This document shows positions 47,395 through 56,267 of a stretch of 64,000 nucleotides of DNA, one piece after another. Made by a program: the position numbers and the translations under genes. The stretch comes from Streptomyces chartreusis (GTDB lineage Bacteria; Actinomycetota; Actinomycetes; Streptomycetales; Streptomycetaceae): NCBI RefSeq assembly GCF_008704715.1, contig NZ_CP023689.1, positions 620,001 through 684,000 of the forward strand. Reading direction: 5' to 3'. The stretch's first letter is position 1. Each line of letters begins with the position of its first letter. The notes under the pieces are model-generated. The model had not been told where the DNA came from. It searched no databases and saw nothing but the letters and a program-made list of their open reading frames with translations.

Positions 47395-47413
47395 TAAAGG
47401 AAGGCTACCCTAA
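47395..47413. promoter_or_regulatory. Iron box 2 (DmdR/IdeR type)
   Basis: TAAAGGAAGGCTACCCTAA resembles the DtxR-family box with several mismatches. It lies immediately before the GTG of the possible mini-ORF and upstream of the siderophore operon. The 341-base region 47254-47594 otherwise holds only the two boxes and this mini-ORF. Confidence 0.65.
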
Positions 47414-47424
47414 GCTCACCGTTT

Positions 47425-47520
47425 GTGACCGCGACCCGACGTGGCGCACCGATCGGTGTGCCCTTCCGTGCCCTCTGGTACGTCCCGCTCTTCCTCCGGC
47501 GCCGGCCGCGAACCCGATGA
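47425..47520 (+). CDS. Possible 31-codon leader ORF of the siderophore operon
   Basis: GTG at 47425, 11 bases after iron box 2 and without a Shine-Dalgarno, reading VTATRRGAPIGVPFRALWY and ending in an Arg-rich tail at TGA 47518-47520. The TGA overlaps an ATG at 47517 (ATGA) that opens the long form of the ATP-grasp reading frame. ATGA junctions join all other genes of this operon. The peptide is basic with a hydrophobic middle. It may be a leader peptide, or chance; no family is recognised. Confidence 0.35.
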   Translation: MTATRRGAPIGVPFRALWYVPLFLRRRPRTR

Positions 47521-47594
47521 CGGTTCCCGGCAGGAACCCTCTCCGGGCGCGGCCCGCGACCCCTCACCCGCTCAGCGGAAGTCAGTTCATCTCC

Positions 47595-48770
47595 ATGCGT
47601 CTGTACCTGCTCGCCCTCAATCCGACCGACGCCGTCTCCGAGGGCTTCCTGCCCGCCGCGGCACGGCTCGGCCTGGACGTCACCGTCCTCACCGACCAGC
47701 CCGCGGCCCACCGCCGCGCCCACCCGGACATCGAGGTCCTGGAGTGCGACGTGCGTGACTTCCGGGCCGTGATCAGCCGTGTCTCCACCCATCACCGGCC
47801 CGACGCCGTCTTCACCAACAGCGACCATCTCCAGACCCAGGCCGCCCTGGCCGCCGACTACTTCGGCCTGCCCGGCAAGGACTGGCGGGCCGCTCTGCGC
47901 TGCAAGGACAAGGCGGAGATGCGCCGCCGGCTCGCCGCGGCCGGCGTGGACACCGTGTGGTCGACCGAGCTGACCGAACCGGTCGCGCCCGGCGACGCGC
48001 CGTACCCGTGTGTACTCAAGCCGCGCGAGGGCGTGGCCAGCGAGGACGTCGTCCTCGTCGACGGCCCGGAGGAACTCGTGGCGCACGCCAAGGAGATCCT
48101 GGAGCGCCGCCCGGGTGCCGCCCTGCTCGTCGAGGAGTACCTCCCCGGCGACCTGTTCACCCTGGAGACCCTCGGCGACGGGCGCGTCCGCCATGTCCTG
48201 GGCGGCTTCCGCACCGACCTGTCGCCACCGCCGTACTTCATCGAGGAGCGCCTCACCTACGTCCCCGCCCACCCCGGGCCGGTCGTCGCGCAGGTCTTGG
48301 AGCAACTGGACGCGCTGGGCGTCGGGTTCGGGGCGTGCCACACCGAGTTCGTGGTGCGCGCGGGGCGGGCGCGGATCATCGAGGTCAACTACCGCGCGAT
48401 CGGCGACCAGTGCGACCTGCTGCTGGCGCGGCTGCTGGAGATCCCGCTCTTCGAGCACATCCTGCGCACCCACCTGGGCGAGCCCCTGCCGGCCGACCTC
48501 GGCGCCCGCCGGGACGGCGCCGCCCGCCTGGACTACCCGTGTGCCGATCGCGCGGGAACCCTCGTCGACGCTCCCGCGGCCGCGGAACTGGACGTGGAGG
48601 GCATGCATCTGACGTACCGTCCGCTGCGTGCGGTCGGCGAGCGGCACGAGCTGTACCGCACCAACCGCGACTACCTCGGCGTCCTGCGCGCAACCGGCAT
48701 CGACCAGCCGGCGGTGGACCGGGCGGTGGCGGAGTTCCTGGCCGGGCGGCGCTGGGAGATCCAGTCATGA
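47595..48770 (+). CDS. ATP-grasp ligase of the NIS siderophore operon
   Basis: 391 residues. ATP-grasp pattern: NSDHLQTQAALAADYFGLPGKD, CKDKAEMRRRLAAAGV, YPCVLKPREGVASEDVVLV, LLVEEYLPGD and the metal-binding EFVVRAGRARIIEVNYRAIGDQ. It could ligate an amino acid or form an activated siderophore precursor. ATG 47595 begins a normal N-terminus (MRLYLLALNPTDAV), but a longer form from 47517 would be coupled to the mini-ORF. Its stop overlaps the next start (ATGA). Confidence 0.8.
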   Translation: MRLYLLALNPTDAVSEGFLPAAARLGLDVTVLTDQPAAHRRAHPDIEVLECDVRDFRAVISRVSTHHRPDAVFTNSDHLQTQAALAADYFGLPGKDWRAALRCKDKAEMRRRLAAAGVDTVWSTELTEPVAPGDAPYPCVLKPREGVASEDVVLVDGPEELVAHAKEILERRPGAALLVEEYLPGDLFTLETLGDGRVRHVLGGFRTDLSPPPYFIEERLTYVPAHPGPVVAQVLEQLDALGVGFGACHTEFVVRAGRARIIEVNYRAIGDQCDLLLARLLEIPLFEHILRTHLGEPLPADLGARRDGAARLDYPCADRAGTLVDAPAAAELDVEGMHLTYRPLRAVGERHELYRTNRDYLGVLRATGIDQPAVDRAVAEFLAGRRWEIQS

Positions 48771-50446
48771 CCGCGCCGACCACCACCACGGACACCTGCG
48801 AGGCGGAGCTGCTCACCCGCGTCCTCGGCGCCCTCCTGCGCGAGGATGTGGTCGGGCTGCGCAGCCGGGGCACAACGGTGCGGCGCCCCGACGGCGACTG
48901 GGTGCGCCTGCCCGTGCCGGACGACGCACTGCTGCTGCCCGTCACCGAGGACGGCTTCCAGGGCGTGTACGCCGCCCGGTTGCCGCTGCTCGTGCGCGAG
49001 TCGGACGGCGCCGAACTGTCGTCGTGCGAGAGCGTGCTCCGCGCTCTGCGTGCCCTCGCCGAACCGGAGGACCGGGCGGGCTTCGACGCCTTCGCCGAGG
49101 AGTGCCGCCAGACGCTGGTGACGATGCGGCTGCACGCGGAGACGCGGGACGAGGTCATGCGGCGGCTGACCTTCGGGACGGGCCTCGCGGGCAGCCTGGC
49201 GTACGACACGCTCGCCGCCCGGCTCGACCATCCCGTCTATCCGGCGGCCCGCGGTCGCTCGGGGCTGGACGAGGAGCAACTGCGGGCATACGCACCGGAG
49301 TTCCAACCGTCGTTTCGGCTGCGCTGGATCGCCGTACCGCGAGACGCCGTCTCCTTCTCAGGCACGCTGCCGGAGTTCTGGCCCACGCCCGAGGCACTCG
49401 GGCTCACGAATCCGAGCGGCGGCCACGTCATGCTGCCCGTGCATCCGCTGACCGTCGACGCCCTGCGCGCGGCCGGCCTGCCGGACGGGGCGGTGCTCGC
49501 CGAGCAGACCCACCTGGCGGTCGTACCGACGCTGTCCATGCGGACGGTGGCCACGGTCGTCGATCCGTCCCTGCATCTCAAACTGCCCCTCGCCACCGCC
49601 ACGTTGGGGCTGCGCAACAAGCGGACCGTCAAGCCGGGGACGCTCGTCGACGGTGCCGTCGGGCAGCGGCTGATGGAGGCGGTGATCGACCGTGAGCCAC
49701 GGTTCCGGGGCGTGATCCTGCACGCCGACGAGACGACGTACGCCCATGCCGGGCACGAGCTTCTCGCGGTGCTGTGCCGCCGCTACCCGGCCGGCCTCGA
49801 CGATGCCGTGGTCGTGCCGATGGCGGCGCTCCTCGCGCAAGCCCCCGACGGGCGACCGGTACTGGACCACCTCGCCGACCGCTTCCACGGCGGCCACCCC
49901 CTCGCGCTGCTCGATTCGGTGCTCACCCTGCTGTTCGACTGGCAGACCACGCTGTTCGGCCACGGCATCGCCCTGGAGTCGCACCAGCAGAACATCTCCC
50001 TGGTGCTGACGTCCGACGGTCTGCGGCTGCTGTTCAAGGACAACGACGGTCCGCGCGTCAACACCGAGCGGCTGCACGCCGCGCTCCCCGGCCCGTGGGC
50101 CTTCGACGACGCCCGGATCCTCGGCACGGACGACGGGCCGGTCGCCGACTTGTTCACGACGATCACCGTGCATCTGTGCGCGGGTGCATACGCCTTCGGA
50201 CTTCCCCGGCACCGCCGTGCGCTCCTCGATCTCGTACGGAACCGGCTGACGGAGTCCGTCGACCGGCTCGGCGGCGACCCGGCGGACGTCCTGCGCGCAC
50301 GGGTCCTGCACGCGCCGGAGCTGCCGGTCAAGGCGATGGTGACGGCCGGGACCCTGCTCTCGAAGGAGCGGTCGGGCGCGGCCGACATCAACAAGCACTA
50401 CACCAGCGGGCCCAACTATCTGCTGCGGAACGGGGGGTCGCCATGA
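48767..50446 (+). CDS. NIS siderophore synthetase (IucA/IucC family), first copy
   Basis: 559 residues. The IucA/IucC domain has LPVHPLTVDALRAAG, SMRTVATVVDPSLHLKLP and TATLGLRNKRTVKPG, the ATP-binding segment of these synthetases. The C-terminal FhuF-like region has LFGHGIALESHQQNISLVL. These enzymes adenylate a carboxylate such as citrate or a citryl monoamide and condense it with an amine or alcohol. Starts by ATGA overlap. Its substrate class is not resolved here. Confidence 0.88.
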   Translation: MTAPTTTTDTCEAELLTRVLGALLREDVVGLRSRGTTVRRPDGDWVRLPVPDDALLLPVTEDGFQGVYAARLPLLVRESDGAELSSCESVLRALRALAEPEDRAGFDAFAEECRQTLVTMRLHAETRDEVMRRLTFGTGLAGSLAYDTLAARLDHPVYPAARGRSGLDEEQLRAYAPEFQPSFRLRWIAVPRDAVSFSGTLPEFWPTPEALGLTNPSGGHVMLPVHPLTVDALRAAGLPDGAVLAEQTHLAVVPTLSMRTVATVVDPSLHLKLPLATATLGLRNKRTVKPGTLVDGAVGQRLMEAVIDREPRFRGVILHADETTYAHAGHELLAVLCRRYPAGLDDAVVVPMAALLAQAPDGRPVLDHLADRFHGGHPLALLDSVLTLLFDWQTTLFGHGIALESHQQNISLVLTSDGLRLLFKDNDGPRVNTERLHAALPGPWAFDDARILGTDDGPVADLFTTITVHLCAGAYAFGLPRHRRALLDLVRNRLTESVDRLGGDPADVLRARVLHAPELPVKAMVTAGTLLSKERSGAADINKHYTSGPNYLLRNGGSP

Positions 50447-52335
50447 GCGTCGGACCCCGCCGTTTCCCCTCCAAGGCCGGCGCGGTCGCGGGCACCGCCC
50501 GCTTCGGGCCGGCCGCACCCGTGCTGACCGGCGGTCACGGCCGGCCCCTTGTCCATCTCGCACCTGCGCACCCGCTGGAGCCGCTGATGCCCTCCCTGAC
50601 CGACACGCTCCCCGAGCAGGGCACCGCCCCGGTCACCTCCGCCGAACTGCCGGCCGCCGACGAGGTCGTGGCCCACACCCTCCTCAACTGTCTGCTGCGC
50701 GAGGTCTCCGGCCCCGAGCGCCAGAGCGTCGTCATCGACGGCCGTCTGCTGCTGCGACTGCCACGCCGGGGCGTGGTGCTGCGCGTCGCCCTGCGCCGGA
50801 CGTCCCTGCTCGGTGCGCACCGGTTCTCCGGGCCGGTGAGCGAGCAGCGGGGCGGCGTCTGGACGGAGGTGGACTGGCGCGGGCTGGCCGAGTACACGCA
50901 CGACGAGCTGTGGCTGCGGACGGGTGTGCGCAATGAGGAGTTCCTGGAGCAGATCGCCTCCAGCCACGCGGCCGTCGCGACGGCGCTCACCGTCACGCGC
51001 CCGCCCCACGCCCCGCAGGACCGGCTCTCCGCCTATCTCGCCTCCGAGCAGTCCCTCGTCTTCGGCCATCGCTTCCACCCCACCCCGAAGGCCCGCACCG
51101 GCGACCCGCGCGCCTGGTCCGCGTACGCCCCCGAGGTGGGCGCGTCCTTCCCGCTGCGGCATCTCGCCGTGCGCAGAGGTCTGATCGCCGAGGAGTACAC
51201 CGACCCCGCGTCCGTCGCGCCCCTGGACGCGCAGCGCCCGGACGTCCCCGACGGCTACCGGCTGCTGCCCGCGCACCCCTGGCAGTTCGAGACGCTGCGC
51301 GGGCATCCGCTGCTGCGGGCCGCCCTGGAGCGGGGCGACGTCCTAGACATGGGCTCCGGCGGCGCTCCGTTCGCCGCCACCGCCTCGGTGCGCACGCTGT
51401 ACGACGGGGAGACGTTCCTGAAGTTCAGCCTGAATGTGCGCATCACCAACTGCCTGCGCAAGAACAGCAGTTACGAGCTGTCGGGTGCCGTCGCCCTGAC
51501 CCGCGCCCTGGCCCCGGCGTTCACCGATCTCGCCGCGCGTTTCCCCGGCAGCGACATGCTCCGCGAGCCCGCCTACCGCACGCTCGCCCTGCCCGGCCCC
51601 GACGGCACACCGGACCGCGCGCTGCTGGAGGGCTTCGGTGTGATCGTCCGCGAGGGCCTGCGGGACCGGCTCGCCCCGGGCAGCACTCCCCTGCTCGCGG
51701 CGGCCGTCGCCGACGAGTACCCGACCGGCGGGGCGCACATCTCACGTCTTCTCGCCGGGGCCGACGAGCGGGCGGCCCTCGACTGGTGGTCGGCGTATCT
51801 CGGCCTCCTCGTCCCGCCGGTCCTGTCCGCCTACTTCGACCACGGCATCGTCCTGGAACCGCACCTGCAGAACGTGCTGATCTGCGTCGACGGCGACGGC
51901 CGGCCCGCGCAGGTGCTCTTCCGCGACCTGGAGGGCACCAAGCTGGTCCCGGCCCACCACCGGGACACCCTCGACGCGCTGCCGCCCGAGGTCGCGGCCC
52001 CGTTGACGTACGACGCGCAGCGCGGCTGGGACCGGGTCGTCTACTGCCTGCTGGTCAACCATGTCGCCGAGCTGCTCGCCTCCCTCGCCGACCTGTACCC
52101 GCAGGCGGAGGCCGCACTGTGGGCCCGGGTGCGCGACACGCTCCGGGCGCATGCCGGGGCCCACGGCCGCCCGCCCCGGATGGCCGCTCTCCTCGCCGGG
52201 GTGCCACTGCCCGCCAAGGCCAACCTCCTCACCCGCTGGGAGCGCAAGGCCGACCGGGAGGCGGGCTACGTCCGGCTGCCGTCCCCGCTGGCCGAGAACA
52301 TCCTCCGTGACACGACCGGGAGCGCCGCCCGATGA
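50443..52335 (+). CDS. NIS siderophore synthetase (IucA/IucC family), second copy
   Basis: 630 residues as started by the ATGA overlap. The IucA/IucC signature is clear: LLPAHPWQFETLRGHP, SVRTLYDGETFLKFSLNVRI and TNCLRKNSSYELSG, then HGIVLEPHLQNVLI in the C-terminal region. The first 48 residues (Arg/Gly/Pro-rich) look unlike the family. An internal ATG at 50587 with GGAG upstream could be the functional start, giving 582 residues. It works with the first synthetase on the two carboxylates of the scaffold. Confidence 0.88.
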   Translation: MSVGPRRFPSKAGAVAGTARFGPAAPVLTGGHGRPLVHLAPAHPLEPLMPSLTDTLPEQGTAPVTSAELPAADEVVAHTLLNCLLREVSGPERQSVVIDGRLLLRLPRRGVVLRVALRRTSLLGAHRFSGPVSEQRGGVWTEVDWRGLAEYTHDELWLRTGVRNEEFLEQIASSHAAVATALTVTRPPHAPQDRLSAYLASEQSLVFGHRFHPTPKARTGDPRAWSAYAPEVGASFPLRHLAVRRGLIAEEYTDPASVAPLDAQRPDVPDGYRLLPAHPWQFETLRGHPLLRAALERGDVLDMGSGGAPFAATASVRTLYDGETFLKFSLNVRITNCLRKNSSYELSGAVALTRALAPAFTDLAARFPGSDMLREPAYRTLALPGPDGTPDRALLEGFGVIVREGLRDRLAPGSTPLLAAAVADEYPTGGAHISRLLAGADERAALDWWSAYLGLLVPPVLSAYFDHGIVLEPHLQNVLICVDGDGRPAQVLFRDLEGTKLVPAHHRDTLDALPPEVAAPLTYDAQRGWDRVVYCLLVNHVAELLASLADLYPQAEAALWARVRDTLRAHAGAHGRPPRMAALLAGVPLPAKANLLTRWERKADREAGYVRLPSPLAENILRDTTGSAAR

Positions 52336-53537
52336 CACAGCCCACCGCCGCGGTCCGCGACCGCGTCCTGTCCCTGCCCCCGACCGAACTACCCGCGTAC
52401 GTCTACGACTTGGCAGCCTTGCGCGCGCACGCGGCCACCGTCCGGGACGCCCTGCCCGAGCGGGTCGAGCTGTACTACGCCGCCAAGGCGAACCCCGGGC
52501 CGGAGATCCTCGCCGCGCTCGGCCCGTTCGTGGACGGCTACGAGGTGGCCTCGGGCGGTGAACTCACCCATGTCGCCACGGCCGTTCCGGGGCGCCCGCT
52601 CGCCTTCGGCGGTCCGGGCAAGACACCGGACGAGATCACCGCCGCGCTGGAGCAGGGGGTCGAGCGCTTTCACGTGGAGAGCGAGCACGAGCTGCGGATG
52701 CTCGCCGGGCTGGCCCGCCGGGTCGCGCCGGGGCGAAGGGTGGCGGTCCTGCCGCGGGTCAACCTGCGGGTGGCCAACGGCTCACTGACGAACAGCTCGC
52801 TCGCCATGGGCGGTCGTCCCACTCCCTTCGGCATGGACCCGGCGCGGGCCGAGCCGGTGATCCGGCAGCTGGCCGACGGCGCGTTCCCGGAGCTCGAACT
52901 GCGGGGCATTCACGGCCACTTGGCGAGCGGGCTGGAGGCGGCGGAGCAGGTCGCGGTGGCCGGGACCGTCGTCTCGTGGGCGACGGACCTCGGGGTCCGG
53001 CTCGGTGAGGTGAACGTCGGCGGCGGCATGCACGTCGACTACGGCGCCCCCGAGCGCCGCTTCGACTGGGCCGCCTACGGCACCGGGCTCGCCCGGCTCA
53101 TTGAGCGGCATCCGCGGCTGACCCTGCGCATCGAGCCGGGCCGGGCGCTGACGGCGTACTGCGGCTGGTACGCCACGGAGGTGCTGGACGTGAAACACAG
53201 CCATGGTGAGGAGTTCGCCGTGGTCCGGGGCGGCACGCACCATCTGCGGACCCCGGCGACCAAGGGTCACGACCAGCCCTGTTCCGTGCTGCCGGTCGAC
53301 GCCTGGCCGCATCCCTGGCCGCGGCCGGCGGCCGAGGGCGAGCGGATCACACTGGCCGGGCAGCTGTGCACACCGAAGGACGTGCTCGCCCGCCGCGTGC
53401 CGGCGGCCGGGCTGCGGGCCGGGGACCGGGTGGCGTTCGCGCTGGCCGGGGCGTACGCGTGGAACATCTCCCACCACGACTTCCTGATGCACCCGAGGCC
53501 CAGCTTCCACTTCCTCGACGCCGACGCCACTGTGTAG
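52332..53537 (+). CDS. Type III PLP-dependent decarboxylase of the siderophore operon (SbnH-like)
   Basis: 401 residues of the alanine-racemase-fold decarboxylase family. PLP Lys52 in YYAAKANP, HVESEHELRML, GIHGHLASG, VNVGGGMHVDYG, RIEPGRALTAYCGWY and the C-terminal GQLCTPKDVLARR. Resembles diaminopimelate decarboxylase and SbnH, which in staphyloferrin B synthesis decarboxylates a citryl-diamino-acid intermediate. A similar step is inferred here. Coupled by ATGA and followed by a terminator, so it ends the operon. Confidence 0.87.
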   Translation: MTQPTAAVRDRVLSLPPTELPAYVYDLAALRAHAATVRDALPERVELYYAAKANPGPEILAALGPFVDGYEVASGGELTHVATAVPGRPLAFGGPGKTPDEITAALEQGVERFHVESEHELRMLAGLARRVAPGRRVAVLPRVNLRVANGSLTNSSLAMGGRPTPFGMDPARAEPVIRQLADGAFPELELRGIHGHLASGLEAAEQVAVAGTVVSWATDLGVRLGEVNVGGGMHVDYGAPERRFDWAAYGTGLARLIERHPRLTLRIEPGRALTAYCGWYATEVLDVKHSHGEEFAVVRGGTHHLRTPATKGHDQPCSVLPVDAWPHPWPRPAAEGERITLAGQLCTPKDVLARRVPAAGLRAGDRVAFALAGAYAWNISHHDFLMHPRPSFHFLDADATV

Positions 53538-53564
53538 ACGCCTCGTCACTCTCGGTACACACGA

Positions 53565-53593
53565 AAGGGCCGCCCGGCGATCGGGCGGCCCTT
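53565..53593. terminator. Strong terminator of the siderophore operon
   Basis: 12-bp perfect arms AAGGGCCGCCCG (53565-53576) and CGGGCGGCCCTT (53582-53593) with a five-base loop, followed by CCTTGTG. It lies 28 bases after the decarboxylase stop and before the convergent small secreted-protein gene. Confidence 0.8.
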
Positions 53594-53615
53594 CCTTGTG
53601 CGGGCGTGCGGCGCC

Positions 53616-53921
53616 TCAGACGTCGACGGCGGGCAGCATCCTGGTGACCGGGGTGTCGACCGGCCGGAACTGCTGCGGCCGCTGCGCCCGGTTCAGTTCC
53701 TTGAGCTGGTCGAGGCGGGTCAGCTGCTCGGAGGGCCGGGGCATCTTGGCCCTGCGGTCCGCGGGCACTCCGGTGGCCGCGAGGGAGTCGAGGGTGGTCA
53801 CGGGGTTGAGCATGCCGGCGTTCGGGGGGTCCACCGGGGCCGCGTTCGCCAACGGAGCGGCGAGGCCGGTGAGGCCGGCCGCGAGACCAACGGCGGTGGC
53901 GATACGTCGTGTTGAGATCAT
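53616..53921 (-). CDS. Small secreted protein of unknown function
   Basis: 101 residues. Signal peptide MISTRRIATAVGLAAGL to ANAA (about residue 28). The mature part has about 70 residues with Pro and charged helical segments (LTRLDQLKELNRAQRPQQF) and no Cys. I recognise no domain. It might be surface- or cell-wall-associated, but nothing supports a function. Confidence 0.65.
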   Translation of the reverse strand: MISTRRIATAVGLAAGLTGLAAPLANAAPVDPPNAGMLNPVTTLDSLAATGVPADRRAKMPRPSEQLTRLDQLKELNRAQRPQQFRPVDTPVTRMLPAVDV

Positions 53922-54091
53922 GAAAAGACCAACGCCGTCGGTCCGCCGCCGGACACGGCCGGCCGGCGTCCCTCACCCGTCAGGCCCAGCGCACCGGCAG
54001 CGCTTGCCGAGCCCCGCGCCTCGGAGGACGCTCGGAGGTGAGGCCCTCGCGGTCGCTCCTAGTCATGCCGCGGGCCTCGGAGGAGGTCACC

Positions 54092-54457
54092 ATGGGCACA
54101 ACCGCAACTCCGTCGTTCGACACAGAGACACTTCGCCAGGCCGTGGAAGGCCAGAGCGCGGACACGCTTCTTTCCCTGTACACGGACGACGCGCAGATCC
54201 GCCTCGTGAACCGCAACGCGCAGCCGAGCCACCCGAAGGTGGTCAGCGGCCGCAACCAGATCGCCGAGATGCTCACCGACGTCTACAGCCGCGACATGAC
54301 GCACAAGCTGGAGGGATGCGTGGTCCAGGGCGACCGCGCCGCCTACAGCGAGTCCTGCGAGTACGCGGACGGCGTGCGCGTGATGTCCGAGTCGATGATC
54401 ACGTTGCGTGACGGCAAGATCTCCGAGCAGATCATCATCGAGGCATGGGACGAGTAG
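54092..54457 (+). CDS. SnoaL/NTF2-like small protein
   Basis: 121 residues. LRQAVEGQSADTLLSLYTDDAQIRLV is the usual start of the NTF2-like cone fold, followed by VVSGRNQIAEML and MSESMITLRDGKISEQIIIEAWDE, the normal end. Such proteins can be isomerases, hydrolases or binding proteins; no activity can be assigned. Strong GGAGGAGG before the ATG. It stands alone. Confidence 0.8.
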   Translation: MGTTATPSFDTETLRQAVEGQSADTLLSLYTDDAQIRLVNRNAQPSHPKVVSGRNQIAEMLTDVYSRDMTHKLEGCVVQGDRAAYSESCEYADGVRVMSESMITLRDGKISEQIIIEAWDE

Positions 54458-54470
54458 GCAGGACGTGGCC

Positions 54471-54507
54471 GAAGGTCCAGGTCTCGGCCCGGTTGACCTG
54501 GACCTTC
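54471..54507. terminator. Perfect 13-bp inverted repeat after the SnoaL-like gene
   Basis: Arms GAAGGTCCAGGTC (54471-54483) and GACCTGGACCTTC (54495-54507), loop of 11 bases, starting 13 bases after the stop codon. Probably a terminator. The remaining 140 bases to the convergent gene show nothing else. Confidence 0.65.
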
Positions 54508-54646
54508 AGGGCACGAGCGGCAGCGGGCCGGACGCGTCCCGCCCGGCCTCGGCGGGCCTGGCCGATCGCCGTGGCGGGCCGGTTGATGTCCGGCGCCCTG
54601 TCCCGCAGGGCGCTGCGGTCGGCCCGGCCCCGGCAGCTGCCCCCGG

Positions 54647-55636
54647 TCAGCGCATCCAGGCGCTGTACGTCATCACATCGCCGGCTTTCACGCCGAACGG
54701 GGGGTCGTCCCTGGTGAAGGTCTGCTCCAGTCCCAGGACGGAACCGTCGGCGGCGTCCATGATCAGCATCCGACGGTTGTCCTCACCGTCGTACACGTAC
54801 GCCTGTCCGCGCCGGCCCAGGCGGTCCGTGACCTGACCGACGGGCCGTAGCCCCTCGGCGTCCGCCAGCAGGTCGGCCAGCGCGGCCGACTCGCGGGGGC
54901 CGAGGGTCCAGTTGTCCAGCAGGATCTTGGTGGCGTCGAGGAGTTCGGCGGTGGACAGCGGCTTCGTGTGGTCCGCCAGGAAGGCGCGCTCGGCCTCCTC
55001 CAGGTAGTCGTGCAGGGCAGCCGCGTCGTGCGGCGGCGGGGACGAGGGCGGGGCGTCGCTCCAACTCGGCGGGTAGGTCCGGTTGCTCAGGACATGGCCG
55101 TCGTCGACCAGGCGCGGTTTGCCGTCCTCGTCGGTGAGGACCGGCCGGCCGGGGTGGCGCGGGTCGGTCGCGACGACGAGCTCCGTGTGACTGTCGTCGG
55201 CGTTCCAGCGCACGATCGTCTCCTGCGGGAGGGTGATCGGTGGCTCCCGGTCGCTCATGGCCAGGCTCCATGACTGCACGTGCGTGCCCTTGCGCAGCGC
55301 GGGCGAGTCCGCCGACGCCGCCTGCCCGGCCCGCTCGGCCAGGAGCGCCATGGGCACGGGCGTGGAGTCGGCCCGCACGATCAGCGGGCGCGGTGCGGCG
55401 GCCGCGGGGGCGGTGGTCTGGCCGGTGAACAGCAGTGCCGACACCAGCGCGGCGACCACGGCCGAGGCTGCGAGTCCCCAGACCAGCCGGGTGCGGCGGC
55501 GAGGAGCGGGCGGGCGCTCGTGCAGCAGCCGGTCGAGGTGTCGTTCGGCGTTGTGGTCCAGCGGGCCGTCGCCGTGGTGCGGGCCGTCGACCGGTACGGG
55601 GTTGGCTCGGCGCAACAGTTCGAGTTCGTCAGCCAT
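54647..55636 (-). CDS. CU044_5270-type membrane protein paired with an ECF sigma factor
   Basis: 329 residues. A cytoplasmic N-terminus of about 48 residues with [10 protein letters not shown], one helix ([22 protein letters not shown]), and a large extracytoplasmic domain ending [19 protein letters not shown]. This is the pattern of CU044_5270-family proteins, which are nearly always encoded after an ECF sigma factor. The start overlaps the sigma gene by eight bases. It may act as an anti-sigma or signal-receiving partner; this is not proven. Confidence 0.75.
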   Translation of the reverse strand: MADELELLRRANPVPVDGPHHGDGPLDHNAERHLDRLLHERPPAPRRRTRLVWGLAASAVVAALVSALLFTGQTTAPAAAAPRPLIVRADSTPVPMALLAERAGQAASADSPALRKGTHVQSWSLAMSDREPPITLPQETIVRWNADDSHTELVVATDPRHPGRPVLTDEDGKPRLVDDGHVLSNRTYPPSWSDAPPSSPPPHDAAALHDYLEEAERAFLADHTKPLSTAELLDATKILLDNWTLGPRESAALADLLADAEGLRPVGQVTDRLGRRGQAYVYDGEDNRRMLIMDAADGSVLGLEQTFTRDDPPFGVKAGDVMTYSAWMR

Positions 55637-56162
55637 GGCTTCGTTCCTTGGGCACGGTCGTGGGGCTCACACGGTCGATCTCGGCTCTCAGCCGGCGGCG
55701 GGCGCGGTGCAGCCGCATCGAGGCGGCCCGGCTTCCGCAGCCGAGGGCGACGGCGAGTTCGTCGACACCGAGTTCCTCCCAGGCCGTCAGCCGCAGCACC
55801 TCCTGGTCGGCCGCCGACAGCCGGGCCAGCGCCTCGTGCACCCAGGCGCCGGGTGCCTCGGTGTCGGGGCTGTCCACGATGTGCCGGCCGTGCGCGGCGT
55901 CGTCGTTGCCCATCCGGTCGACCAGCCGCCGCCGGCGTCCGAAGCCGCGTACCGCGTTCGCCAGGCAGTTGCGTGCCACGCCGTACAGCCAGGGCAGCGG
56001 GACGGCCGGGAGGTCGGCCCGGCGGCGCCACGCCACGGTGAACACCTCCGCCACCACTTCCTCGACCTCACTCGTACGCCCGTCCAGTCGCCGCGCGACA
56101 TAGCGGCTGACCGCCCAGTAGTGCTCGCGATAGGCAGCGGCGAAGGTCTCGTCGTTGCTCAT
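55629..56162 (-). CDS. ECF-type RNA polymerase sigma factor
   Basis: 177 residues with the region 2 pattern ([48 protein letters not shown]) and region 4 ([48 protein letters not shown]). It belongs to the sigma group paired with CU044_5270 proteins. The region 4 HTH is complete. ATG 56162, divergent from the oxidase gene by about 105 bases. Target promoters unknown. Confidence 0.88.
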   Translation of the reverse strand: MSNDETFAAAYREHYWAVSRYVARRLDGRTSEVEEVVAEVFTVAWRRRADLPAVPLPWLYGVARNCLANAVRGFGRRRRLVDRMGNDDAAHGRHIVDSPDTEAPGAWVHEALARLSAADQEVLRLTAWEELGVDELAVALGCGSRAASMRLHRARRRLRAEIDRVSPTTVPKERSHG

Positions 56163-56267
56163 GTTCGGTTCGTGTCCGGCACCCGCCGGATCGTCACACC
56201 CTCTTCCGTGATTCTCGTCGCGTCCGTCGAGTGTGACGTGCGGGTCGGGTGCGGACACAGGCGGGGC

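Noticed and set aside
47595..53537. Desferrioxamine (des) cluster
   Set aside because: No lysine-decarboxylase, N-hydroxylase or acyltransferase genes of the desABCD type; the decarboxylase here is of the diaminopimelate/SbnH fold.
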